Source: Pseudoalteromonas spongiae UST010723-006
GTDB lineage: Bacteria; Pseudomonadota; Gammaproteobacteria; Enterobacterales; Alteromonadaceae
DNA length: 64,000 nucleotides
Direction of reading: 5' to 3'
Assembly (NCBI RefSeq): GCF_000238255.3
Contig: NZ_CP011039.1
Coordinates: 1,661,001 to 1,725,000 of the forward strand
Below the pieces are notes generated by a model. That model was not told the origin of the DNA. It saw only the letters and a program-made list of their open reading frames with translations, and did no database searches. The translations under genes and the position numbers were made by a program. Of the stretch, positions 17,689-24,716 are shown piece by piece (position 1 is the stretch's first letter; every line of letters starts with the position of its first letter).

Positions 17689-18342
17689 TTACTGAAACTT
17701 ACGTTCAATATTGTTACCTGATGCCGCGATATGTCTTTTCATTAATAATTCGGCTAGTTCGCCATCACGCGCTGCAATGGCATTAATAATAGCCAAATGC
17801 TCATCAAATGCTTTACTAACACGTGGGCCATTCATGCCCATTTGCACTCGGTACATTCGCACTAATTGGTATAATTCGTTGCACAATAGATTAATTAAGT
17901 GGCTGTTTTTACTGCCTTTAATAATGCGGTAGTGAAAATCTAAGTCACCTTCTTCTTGGTAGTAAGACTCCCCTTGGCGCACCCGTTGTGTCGACAAATG
18001 ATCATCAAGTAAGGCTTTTACCTGATTGATTTCATCGTCTGTCATATTGGTTGCTGCTAAACGGCACGCTAGCCCCTCAAGGGCGCTACGTACTTGATAA
18101 ATTTCATCTAACTTTTCTGGGGTAAGCGAAATTACACGGCAGCCCACATTGGCTTTGCGCTCGATTAAATGACAGCTTTCTAAACGATTAAGCGCCTCAC
18201 GCAAGGTTGCGCGGCTAACTTGATGCTTTTTGGAGAGTTCTGGCTCAGAGATTTTTGAGCCTTGCGCTATTTCACCTTCCACAATGGCTTGACGAATGTC
18301 GACAAAAACTTTATCTGACGCTGTTTTTACTTCATTTTCCAA
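17689..18342 (-). CDS. GntR/FadR-family transcriptional regulator of the prp operon
   Basis: This 217-residue protein has an N-terminal winged helix-turn-helix (SEPELSKKHQVSRATLREALNRLE, residues about 28-52) and a C-terminal FCD ligand domain (DLDFHYRIIKGSKN, HLAIINAI). The FCD histidines and Asp are typical metal/ligand residues of the FadR subfamily. It heads the prpBC-acnD-prpF operon and probably controls it in response to a methylcitrate-cycle intermediate. Three identical palindromes ATTGTCGACAAT lie just upstream of its start, so autoregulation is likely. The name prpR is used for an unrelated sigma-54 activator elsewhere, so no symbol is given. Confidence 0.9.
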   Translation of the reverse strand: MENEVKTASDKVFVDIRQAIVEGEIAQGSKISEPELSKKHQVSRATLREALNRLESCHLIERKANVGCRVISLTPEKLDEIYQVRSALEGLACRLAATNMTDDEINQVKALLDDHLSTQRVRQGESYYQEEGDLDFHYRIIKGSKNSHLINLLCNELYQLVRMYRVQMGMNGPRVSKAFDEHLAIINAIAARDGELAELLMKRHIAASGNNIERKFQ

Positions 18343-18356
18343 TTTAAAACCTAACT

Positions 18357-18475
18357 ATTGTCGACAATAACTAGGGGTAATATAGGAGTGATTGACGAAG
18401 AGATCAACAGATTGTCGACAATTTTAGCAATTAATTTTATTAAATTGGACTACAGAGGTGTTAATTGTCGACAAT
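18357..18475. promoter_or_regulatory. Three copies of operator ATTGTCGACAAT in front of the prp regulon
   Basis: The perfect 12-bp palindrome ATTGTCGACAAT occurs at 18357-18368, 18411-18422 and 18464-18475, with centre-to-centre spacings of 54 and 53 bp (about five helical turns each). All lie upstream of the GntR regulator start (18342). The form fits FadR-subfamily GntR operators. It is the probable control region for the whole gntR-prpB-prpC-acnD-prpF unit. Confidence 0.85.
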
Positions 18476-18698
18476 AGAGACCATGAAACACTCCGGTGAG
18501 CGTTTCGCTACTAACGTATAACGATCATTCACTAACCGTTATGCATTTAACGCTTAAGGTAAATCACTTCATTAAGCCGCTTGATTCAAAGATCCCTAGT
18601 AATTCATGTTCAACGCCGAAAAAAATGTAGGCCATCACTAAACACGCCACCTACACCTAAGTTCGTTCACATAACGCCTGTTAAGTATTAAAGGCCTT
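18476..18698. other. Intergenic region between prp operators and serine hydrolase gene
   Basis: I see no gene, repeat or clear terminator in this 223-bp stretch. Part of it will be the 3' region of the leftward serine hydrolase transcript. Confidence 0.4.
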
Positions 18699-20087
18699 TT
18701 AAATTGTTGCACCGCAAATAGCGTTTCGTTCTTCTAAGTTCTTAACCAATCTGTGATTACACGCCTTTGCAAAATGATGTTTCGCATCTTCAGATTGCTT
18801 AAATTGGTTACCGATCACAGCAAATAACTGTAACGATTTACTTGCTAGGTTTGCCCAAAGTAACTCATAGGCAAACGATGTCATCATGCCTTCATCTAAT
18901 GTGTATTTGTTGGCTTTAATATCGGTTAATAGCTTTTCAAAGGTGCCAGTGGTAATCGCTTGTGTTAATGCAAGCGCAACATCATTTTCACGGTTAGGTG
19001 CCTGCTCGCCATAAAGCACCTTGGCAATATCCCCTACTAGTTGGCGTTTCAATTGGTAACTCATACCATTATTGCTAAGTAGAATAACGCTGTGTTTATC
19101 ATCTATAAGACGCAGCACCATGCTGCTGTAGCCTTTTATTTTGCCATCATACATATGGGCATTCACATTACGTGACTCTGTAATTGGCAATTTGCCTACT
19201 CGCCAACTGTAAGGTAGATCAGGGTTAAACAATTGGCGCTTGCTTTGTGCATTAACTAGTTCTGTGCCATAAAGCGCTAAATCAAATCGATATAAATCAT
19301 CGGCGCTACTATAAATGGCGGCACCTGCACCAAATAATTTGTAGTTGTTGTCTGGTTCACGTTTATAGCCACCAGCATCTTGCCATTGGTGCGCTTTAAT
19401 CACGCGATCACTTTGTGTATTGCCAGGGGCAACACCAGAATGCGTCATATTAAGTGGTGCTAAAATATTGTTTTTTAGACTCTGTGCAAATGATTGCCCT
19501 GTGACTTTTTCAATGATTTTACCTAACAGAAAGTATGCAGGGTTTGAATAATTGTGCTCTTCACCAGGCTCAGCGCTTAACGGCATATTTGCAATGACAT
19601 CAACAAATGCCTGCTCAGTGGTTACTTTGTGAAAGTCACGATTAAACCAGTTATTGAAGGTAAAGTGATTAGGTATACCCGATGTATGATTCAATAAATG
19701 ATGTAATGTGATTTGTCGGCCAATATCATTATCAAATTCAGTAAAGTAGTCGGCTAATGTACTTTCAAGCTTAAGTTTGCCTTGCTCTTTAAGTTTAAGC
19801 ACTAACGTGGCTGTAATGGGTTTACAAAGCGATGCAATTTGAAACGAACTATTTACGCTAATTGGTGTGCGATTGTCATAATTAGCAAAGCCGTATGCCT
19901 GCTCAAATATTTTTTCACCTGATTGAGAAACCAGTAACACACCTTCAAATGCACCATGTGAAACGTAACTGTTAATTACGCTTTCGATAGCGCTTTTTGT
20001 TGTTTGTGTTGTGGGCTGTTCTTTAGCATAAAGGCTAAAAGATAAGACAAGCCCTATGGTCACAGACGCGATTTTTGCGGTTAACAC
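18699..20087 (-). CDS. Serine hydrolase of the class C beta-lactamase / DD-peptidase-like family
   Basis: This 462-residue exported protein has a signal peptide (about residues 1-21, ending SLYAKE). The beta-lactamase-like domain carries the SxxK motif S86-L-C-K89 and the second motif Y180-S-N182, and covers roughly residues 35-350. A C-terminal extension of about 100 residues follows. Family members include esterases, DD-peptidases and true AmpC enzymes, so the substrate is uncertain. There is no ampR neighbour, which argues against a classical inducible AmpC. The start is GTG 20087 with an AGGGAA site upstream. Confidence 0.85.
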   Translation of the reverse strand: MLTAKIASVTIGLVLSFSLYAKEQPTTQTTKSAIESVINSYVSHGAFEGVLLVSQSGEKIFEQAYGFANYDNRTPISVNSSFQIASLCKPITATLVLKLKEQGKLKLESTLADYFTEFDNDIGRQITLHHLLNHTSGIPNHFTFNNWFNRDFHKVTTEQAFVDVIANMPLSAEPGEEHNYSNPAYFLLGKIIEKVTGQSFAQSLKNNILAPLNMTHSGVAPGNTQSDRVIKAHQWQDAGGYKREPDNNYKLFGAGAAIYSSADDLYRFDLALYGTELVNAQSKRQLFNPDLPYSWRVGKLPITESRNVNAHMYDGKIKGYSSMVLRLIDDKHSVILLSNNGMSYQLKRQLVGDIAKVLYGEQAPNRENDVALALTQAITTGTFEKLLTDIKANKYTLDEGMMTSFAYELLWANLASKSLQLFAVIGNQFKQSEDAKHHFAKACNHRLVKNLEERNAICGATI

Positions 20088-20312
20088 AATTAAATTCCCT
20101 GTTTTTGCATAGCGTTAGATGGCATTTAGTATCTATTGCTTAATTACACTCAGCAAATAATAATTGTATAAAAATATTAATGAGTTATTAGTGCGTGTTG
20201 CCCTTTTCGCCCAAAATTTAAAGGCCAAAGTCGCTGGCTTTCTATCGCTAAGTAATAAGCTTATTGCAAAAAAATAGCCCAACTATTTAAGTGTTTGGGC
20301 TATCACAAATTG
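20088..20312. terminator. Intergenic region with terminator of the small membrane-protein gene
   Basis: On the minus strand AGCCCAA...TTGGGCT (20276-20282 and 20295-20301) is followed by ATTTTTTT, ending the transcript of the gene that stops at 20313. The rest is the promoter region of the serine hydrolase, and nothing else is seen. Confidence 0.8.
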
Positions 20313-20777
20313 CTACGTTTTGTTATTTGTTGTATCCCGCGTTAAATATAAAAACACACCTAAAGATGCTAGTAAAAACGCGGTGCTAATAATAATGGCT
20401 ACGGGGTAATACAAATTACCTGCAAGTTCAAGTTGACTGTACTTAATAACCATAATCAGCCCCTCTAATGAAAGCGCGATACTCACAGTACCAATAAAAC
20501 GCGGAATTGTGCCACGCAAACTCTCAATGGCATTGTTACTTTCTTCGGCCACCGAGTATTCTTTATGGATCACTAAGGCTAGCTCAAACACTGCCAATGC
20601 AATAATGCCTGTATTAATGCCGTTTAAGAAGATTTGGGTAACGTCTTCACCTGCCAAAATGCCGCTTAATGTCGATTTTCCAAGTGAGTACAACAAAGCT
20701 AACGCCATGCCTAAAAATATAAACACAAAGATTTTAGCAATTACAAAACGGACTTTTTGAAACAGGTCATTACTCAT
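20313..20777 (-). CDS. Small four-helix membrane protein, unknown function
   Basis: This 154-residue protein has four predicted membrane segments (about residues 10-30, 48-68, 88-112, 122-145) separated by short charged loops. I do not recognise the family. The frame runs up to 20822, but ATG 20777 (MSNDLFQKVRF) has a good ribosome site (GGAGAG, 3 bases before ATG), so I use it. It lies just beyond the distal end of the cassette array on the same strand. No attC follows it and it has its own terminator, so it is probably a chromosomal gene rather than a cassette. Confidence 0.65.
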   Translation of the reverse strand: MSNDLFQKVRFVIAKIFVFIFLGMALALLYSLGKSTLSGILAGEDVTQIFLNGINTGIIALAVFELALVIHKEYSVAEESNNAIESLRGTIPRFIGTVSIALSLEGLIMVIKYSQLELAGNLYYPVAIIISTAFLLASLGVFLYLTRDTTNNKT

Positions 20778-20949
20778 AAACTCTCCAGCAACATTGATAT
20801 AAATACCAATACATCTCAACATATCGCGTATTATTAAACAACAGGTTAGCTATGGCGCTTTGTTATTAAAAGTAATTTACAGCCCGTAATAAATGTGAGA
20901 ATTGAAGTTAAAAAAAGATGTGAAAATATTGTGGTTAATGAATTCAAGC

Positions 20950-20986
20950 GTGCGACAAGAATATCAATCTAATTAGCTTGTTAGGT
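20950..20986 (-). other. Truncated distal attC remnant (cassette 6)
   Basis: Read leftward it begins GCAACCTAACAAGC, which matches the start GTTAGGTTGC of its own cassette. The second half with a GGCGTT core is not found, so the array seems to end in half an attC. This would prevent excision of cassette 6 by normal attC x attC recombination. Confidence 0.6.
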
Positions 20987-20988
20987 TG

Positions 20989-21342
20989 CTATTTGTGATG
21001 AAACTCAACAACTTTATCTTTTTGTGCGCTGTAATACAGAACACCATTTTTATATGACTCATCAACTACCATAGTGTTTTTACGATAAGTGGAAGTGTGC
21101 ATAATATAAAAGTGGTATAAGCCAGTTTTAACATCCAGCCCATTTTCGGCGAGGTAATATTTGTTTAAGTTTTCTTTTTTATCTTTCAAATATTTTTTAG
21201 CCGCTTCAAATGCCTTACTTTCCAACTCTGTTTCTGGCTCAAATGACCAAAAAGCAATCATACCATCAGGAATTGGAACGATTACTGTTTCAGCCTTAAC
21301 AGTAACTGACAATAAAATCAGAAGTATGATGACATGTCTCAT
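20989..21342 (-). CDS. Cassette 6: small secreted protein, unknown function
   Basis: This 117-residue protein has a signal peptide (RHVIILLILLSVTVKAE). Its mature part is rich in Lys, Tyr and Glu (FEAAKKYLKDKKENLNKYY), with a C-terminal HHK. No family is recognised. The start used is ATG 21342. The frame extends to a TTG at 21348, but the ATG lies only about 10 bases after the cassette crossover, without a visible ribosome site. Last cassette of the array. Confidence 0.6.
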   Translation of the reverse strand: MRHVIILLILLSVTVKAETVIVPIPDGMIAFWSFEPETELESKAFEAAKKYLKDKKENLNKYYLAENGLDVKTGLYHFYIMHTSTYRKNTMVVDESYKNGVLYYSAQKDKVVEFHHK

Positions 21343-21347
21343 TGGCA

Positions 21348-21449
21348 ACCTAACGCCCCACTAAGGCTGAAAACAGTTTGCTAAATTTGTGAAGCGGAGC
21401 GAAACCGAGCAAACTGTTGGCAGTTCAGCACTTCAGTGGCTTGTTAGGC
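21348..21449 (-). other. attC site of cassette 5
   Basis: This is about 102 bp between GTTAGGC (21443-21449, plus strand) and ACCTAAC (21348-21354). The interior has complementary arms AACAGTTTGCT and AGCAAACTGTT, which would form the folded attC hairpin. Confidence 0.9.
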
Positions 21450-21451
21450 AT

Positions 21452-21937
21452 CTACCAATACAAAGCCATTAGCTTGGGAAATCTTTTTATATTTTCTTCT
21501 TCATCATCAAAATCCCACTCTTCCCCCATAGAATCTTCGTTGTCAGGGACAGCACTTATCGAAATCTCTTTACCTGTTTTTTCTTCATACACTTCATCTG
21601 CGACATACCCATAAAGCTCATTTTCAATTTCGAGATCTTCACCAAGTTCGGCTAATGATTCAGGATTTTCAATTGCATTAGAATATACAACTCGTCCTTG
21701 TGAAATTAGCCCATACCTAAAATCGATAAAGCCATCATCAGAACATCCTCCACCTATGATATAAGCAGCACCCCATAGATTCCACGTGTAAGCTCTATCA
21801 AAAAAATAATCAAAATGAGTTTTAAACGAAACGATTTCTTCAGGAGTTAATTTTTCTAAATTAATTCTTAAGTTATCTTCCGGTTCTTCGGAGTCTTTTC
21901 CAAGCTCGATTATTTCCCAAAATTCATTTATATCCAT
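21452..21937 (-). CDS. Cassette 5: DUF4240-domain protein
   Basis: This 161-residue acidic cytoplasmic protein has the DUF4240 hallmark: MDINEFWEIIE at the start, then a region with RAYTWNLWGAAYIIGGGCSDDGF and FRYGLISQGR. Function is unknown. The family is widespread and often lies in accessory or polymorphic-toxin-type neighbourhoods. An AAAGGAAAAT ribosome site precedes ATG 21937, 30 or so bases after the crossover. Confidence 0.85.
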   Translation of the reverse strand: MDINEFWEIIELGKDSEEPEDNLRINLEKLTPEEIVSFKTHFDYFFDRAYTWNLWGAAYIIGGGCSDDGFIDFRYGLISQGRVVYSNAIENPESLAELGEDLEIENELYGYVADEVYEEKTGKEISISAVPDNEDSMGEEWDFDDEEENIKRFPKLMALYW

Positions 21938-21962
21938 ATATTTTCCTTTGAATCGATTGAAT

Positions 21963-22067
21963 GCCTAACAACGCCTCGGTAAGCGGCGCATAAATAGTAG
22001 GCTAAAATTAGCGAGGCACGAGCGCAAGCCTACTGTTTTGCGTCCACCCTTGACCGGTTTGTTAGGC
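21963..22067 (-). other. attC site of cassette 4
   Basis: This is about 105 bp from GTTAGGC (22061-22067) to GCCTAAC (21963-21969). The arms AACAGTAGGCTTGCGCTC and ATTTTAGCCTACTATTT pair imperfectly. Its inner 60 bases are nearly the same as the attC of the lone cassette at 47107-47208, which ties the two loci to one integrase. Confidence 0.93.
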
Positions 22068-22556
22068 ATTTGTAATGACAAACTCGTGAAAGCCTTCTGT
22101 TTCAGGGGGCTCTACTTTATCAACAAGCGCCACATTTAATTTAGTAAACAAGTCACTCCAAAACTTTAATGCCAAGCTATCGTTAAAGTAGACAGCTACA
22201 TGCCATTGATTAGTTTCAGCTTGCATCAAATGTTGAACGACAAATTTGGCGATGCCCTGCTTTCGATATTTAGGAAGAACAAATATATCGGCTAATTCAG
22301 GCATTTCCTTACCCATAATCTCGGTTGGTTCAACCGTAGCAAAGCCTGCAACCTGACCAGCAACAAAAAAAAGGTAAGCGACGCATTCTTCTTCACCGCG
22401 AATTATAGAAGCAAGATATTCTTCATCAATGTCAAAGCGACCGTCTGACCCCACATCTTCTAGGTCAAACGCACTCTGGTGATATTGGTAAAACTGCCAC
22501 AACATACTTAGTGCAGCACTATCGGCAATTTCAGCTTTCCGTATTGTAATTTTCAT
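22062..22556 (-). CDS. Cassette 4: GNAT-family N-acetyltransferase
   Basis: This 164-residue GNAT enzyme transfers an acetyl group from acetyl-CoA to an unknown amine. The acetyl-CoA-binding motif is LADIFVLPKYRKQGIAKFVVQHLM (RKQGIA at about residues 98-103). The start MKITIRKAEIADSAALSMLW is typical of the fold. Such genes are frequent in integron cassettes and may act on antibiotics, toxins or metabolites. Here there is no substrate clue. ATG 22556 lies about 10 bases after the crossover with no ribosome site. Confidence 0.9.
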   Translation of the reverse strand: MKITIRKAEIADSAALSMLWQFYQYHQSAFDLEDVGSDGRFDIDEEYLASIIRGEEECVAYLFFVAGQVAGFATVEPTEIMGKEMPELADIFVLPKYRKQGIAKFVVQHLMQAETNQWHVAVYFNDSLALKFWSDLFTKLNVALVDKVEPPETEGFHEFVITNA

Positions 22557-22561
22557 TTGAT

Positions 22562-22665
22562 GCCTAACGCCGCAAATAAACGGCTAAAAATAGTTGGCTA
22601 AAATTTGTGAGGTACGAACAAAGCCAACTGTTATTTGTCCGCACTTTTAATTTGCTTTGTTAGGT
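22562..22665 (-). other. attC site of cassette 3
   Basis: This is about 104 bp from GTTAGGT (22659-22665) to GCCTAAC (22562-22568). The arms AACAGTTGGCTT and TTTTAGCCAACTATTT belong to the same family as attC4 and attC5. Confidence 0.92.
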
Positions 22666-22670
22666 GTATA

Positions 22671-22937
22671 TTACACTCTGTTTTTTAATACTAAGGGTGT
22701 AAACAGCATAGCTATTAAAACTATAAAAGCACCTACAAATCCAATGCTTTGAAGATAAGTAACACCAGAAAAGCATAAAATTATTGCTATAGCGCAAATG
22801 GCTATTTGAGAGAAACCTATAATGCGCCTTTTTCTAGCATTACCTTGACCACGAAAGACCCAAATCAAGGTGGTTGGTAAAGATACTAATAACAGAATAA
22901 GTAGTGGAAAAATTGCCCCTGCCCCTGCGTGTGTCAC
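22671..22937 (-). CDS. Cassette 3: small three-helix membrane protein
   Basis: This 88-residue protein has three hydrophobic helices (residues about 8-28, 40-58, 64-84), a basic loop (GQGNARKRR) after the first, and a C-terminal NRV. No family is recognised. The start is GTG 22937 preceded by AGGAGG, a strong ribosome site carried inside the cassette. Confidence 0.65.
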   Translation of the reverse strand: MTHAGAGAIFPLLILLLVSLPTTLIWVFRGQGNARKRRIIGFSQIAICAIAIILCFSGVTYLQSIGFVGAFIVLIAMLFTPLVLKNRV

Positions 22938-22952
22938 CTCAACCTCCTATAC

Positions 22953-23025
22953 ACCTAACGCCCGTGTAATGGGCTGGTTTGGAGCGCCAGCGGAAAACCA
23001 GTCCCGATTGACGCGTTTGTTAGCT
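22953..23025 (-). other. attC site of cassette 2
   Basis: This is a short attC (73 bp) from GTTAGCT (23019-23025) to ACCTAAC (22953-22959). The arms GGTTTTCCGCTGG / CCAGCGGAAAACC and GACTGG / CCAGTC form a compact hairpin of a different type from attC3-5. Confidence 0.9.
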
Positions 23026-23946
23026 GTATGTTTCTTCGCACTTTGCAAGAAACAACAAATTCGTCGCAGTTAAATGCAAAGTGTAACTTGCAAGGTGCTC
23101 TGGAACATTTGATATCTCAGAACCTTGACCGTGCCCACCTTCCTTATTCCTTACAGTAGGGATTCCGCTTTCCAGTAATATTCTTACTGACGAAAATTGA
23201 TTCTGGAGATATTCAGGCACTAGATTATTAGATAAACAGCTATTTATTAGCTTTTTAGCTGTGTCATTTTGACCATAAGCCCATGAATGCTTTTCGTGTA
23301 TGGCTTTCATTAGACTTTCAAAAGATTTGAGGCAGTCGTTAAGGCATTCTTTATATCGCTTATGCCTGTAATGCTCATGTGCGGAAAGGAATTCATCGTT
23401 TGAACCACGATACTCGTTAACAGAGCCTAAAAGCTGTAATACGGGCTTAACTGTCTCGGAGTGAATAAATTGCGAATCTACTCGAATCAGCTCTCCAGAT
23501 TCAAATTGGTATCCAACTCCAGACTCTTTAAATCTTGAATTTAACTCATTAATAGCATCTTCCGGTTCTTGGCTTGAAGTTGTGTATTGTTTGTAGTTGT
23601 AATAGTTATCAGCAACATAGTTATTGATGATTCGGAAACAGATTTCAATGATATCCAAACATTTCCCGTAGTCATCACAACTCAAAAAGTAATCAAGAAT
23701 AGCCTCATCATTACTTCTCGCGTGTTTTTTGAGAGAGAAAACGCCGTATTCTTTACATAAAGCTTTGTGTATAAATTCGTAAGCACCATGAGCTCTGTTT
23801 TCGTATTTATCTTGCCCGATGGTGTCTTGAATAATGTGCACTATTTGAACGCGCAAAGATTGCGGTATTTCCTCATAAACATATACGTCTGGGACTTCCC
23901 CCCGTATCTTTTTCTGTCTCTTTGAAAACAACTCAAAAATTGCCAT
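23020..23946 (-). CDS. Cassette 2: AbiJ-like abortive-infection protein with HEPN motif
   Basis: This 308-residue protein probably acts in phage defence. The N-terminal 120 residues (FSKRQKKIRGEVPDVYVYEE, IPQSLRVQIVHII) resemble the AbiJ N-terminal domain 4. The C-terminal half (residues about 195-300) resembles the Abi-C domain, with RYKECLNDCLKSFESLMKAI and PEHLASYTLHLTATNLLFL. It contains R266-N267-x4-H272, the R-N-x4-H active-site pattern of HEPN ribonucleases. The whole looks like the STM4504/CBY_0614 family. Likely mechanism by family: RNA cleavage after infection sensing, causing growth arrest. No antitoxin gene shares the cassette. Confidence 0.75.
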   Translation of the reverse strand: MAIFELFSKRQKKIRGEVPDVYVYEEIPQSLRVQIVHIIQDTIGQDKYENRAHGAYEFIHKALCKEYGVFSLKKHARSNDEAILDYFLSCDDYGKCLDIIEICFRIINNYVADNYYNYKQYTTSSQEPEDAINELNSRFKESGVGYQFESGELIRVDSQFIHSETVKPVLQLLGSVNEYRGSNDEFLSAHEHYRHKRYKECLNDCLKSFESLMKAIHEKHSWAYGQNDTAKKLINSCLSNNLVPEYLQNQFSSVRILLESGIPTVRNKEGGHGQGSEISNVPEHLASYTLHLTATNLLFLAKCEETYS

Positions 23947-23961
23947 ATTCCTTCCTTATAC

Positions 23962-24060
23962 AGCTAACGCCGGCCACAGCGGCCGGAGGTGATTGGCGAC
24001 TTTTTTGCCCCGCACAAAAGGCGACAATTGCCGGAGGTCCGTTGCTGGCCCTTGTTAAAT
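23962..24060 (-). other. attC site of cassette 1
   Basis: This is about 99 bp from GTTAAAT (24054-24060) to AGCTAAC (23962-23968). Outer arms GGCCAGCAACGG and CCGCTGTGGCC pair. It is GC-richer than the other attC sites, so this cassette probably came from a different source. The gene's stop codon lies inside the site. Confidence 0.88.
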
Positions 24061-24471
24061 CTCGCCACACTGAAACTCCAAATACCTTTTTGCTTCGCCT
24101 TTAGCAACTTCATCAGCATATTCACTTTTAGAAGCTGATTCTAGGCTTATCAGCCATTCATGCTTTTCTTCATCGGGCAGACCATTGAGTATGCGGTTTA
24201 CCATCCAAACAGTTAACCCTGTAGGTTTCCGACATAAAGACGACTTCAAATAATCGTGATAATCGTCTTCTTCTTCGATGAAATGAACCAATGGTCCCGG
24301 TGATCCAAGATCTTTATCATTAAACTTTTCGATGAAGCTGAATATCGCTGGAATTGCTTCCCTTTTATTAGGAAGCTCCTCAAGGCGATCAATGAAATCA
24401 TAAAGCGCTTCCATATCAGCTTCATCATATTCGTCGAACCGGATGTTTTGTAATTCGATCTCGAAATCCAT
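24055..24471 (-). CDS. Cassette 1: cytoplasmic protein, possibly immunity-like
   Basis: This 138-residue acidic protein has a helical character. The middle part LGSPGPLVHFIEEEDDYHDYL, followed by LCRKPTGLTVWMVNRILNG, recalls small families annotated as immunity or hypothetical proteins next to polymorphic toxins. I cannot name the family firmly. As first cassette it lies closest to attI and to any attI-borne promoter, so it should be the best expressed. ATG 24471 is about 25 bases from the crossover. No clear ribosome site is seen apart from AAAG. Confidence 0.6.
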   Translation of the reverse strand: MDFEIELQNIRFDEYDEADMEALYDFIDRLEELPNKREAIPAIFSFIEKFNDKDLGSPGPLVHFIEEEDDYHDYLKSSLCRKPTGLTVWMVNRILNGLPDEEKHEWLISLESASKSEYADEVAKGEAKRYLEFQCGEI

Positions 24472-24489
24472 GAGTGACTACCTAAAGAG

Positions 24490-24660
24490 ATTTAACAGTT
24501 TATTAAGAGGCGAGTTGCCTCTTTTTCTACCGCAACATCGCCTGTTTATCTTCAAGCCAGTTTATAACATTTGTTATAAACATTTACTAGTCATCAACTT
24601 AGCTGAATAACTCTTCATAGTTAACTGGTAAAAAGAGGCAAATTGCCTGTTAATTTGATT
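24490..24660 (-). other. attI region of the integron
   Basis: The crossover G|TTAAAT of the first cassette is at 24490-24496. To its right lies a block (24493-24548) that recurs with one mismatch at 46615-46670. The region holds two palindromes, AGGCGAGTTGCCT (24508-24520) and AGGCAAATTGCCT (24636-24648), 128 bp apart. It also holds a near-perfect 22-bp inverted repeat at 24560-24581 (GTTTATAAC with GTTATAAAC). The TATAAA within it could be the -10 box of the cassette promoter. The direction is leftward into the array. Confidence 0.85.
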
Positions 24661-24678
24661 AAGGAGGAAAAACTGCAA

Positions 24679-24698
24679 TACTGTATATAATTACAGTA
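24679..24698 (+). promoter_or_regulatory. LexA (SOS) box of the integrase gene
   Basis: TACTGTATATAATTACAGTA is a complete LexA box (CTGT-N8-ACAG with matching flanks), 18 bases before the intI start codon. LexA would repress the integrase until DNA damage, as shown for vibrio and mobile integrons. Confidence 0.93.
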
Positions 24699-24716
24699 AA
24701 ATAAAAGTCAGTTCTT

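Noticed and set aside
18699..20087. Acquired AmpC antibiotic-resistance gene
   Set aside because: Length, C-terminal extension and lack of ampR or mobile context point to a general serine hydrolase; substrate undetermined.
20313..20822. A seventh integron cassette
   Set aside because: No attC follows it, it has its own terminator and ribosome site, and the distal attC before it is truncated.
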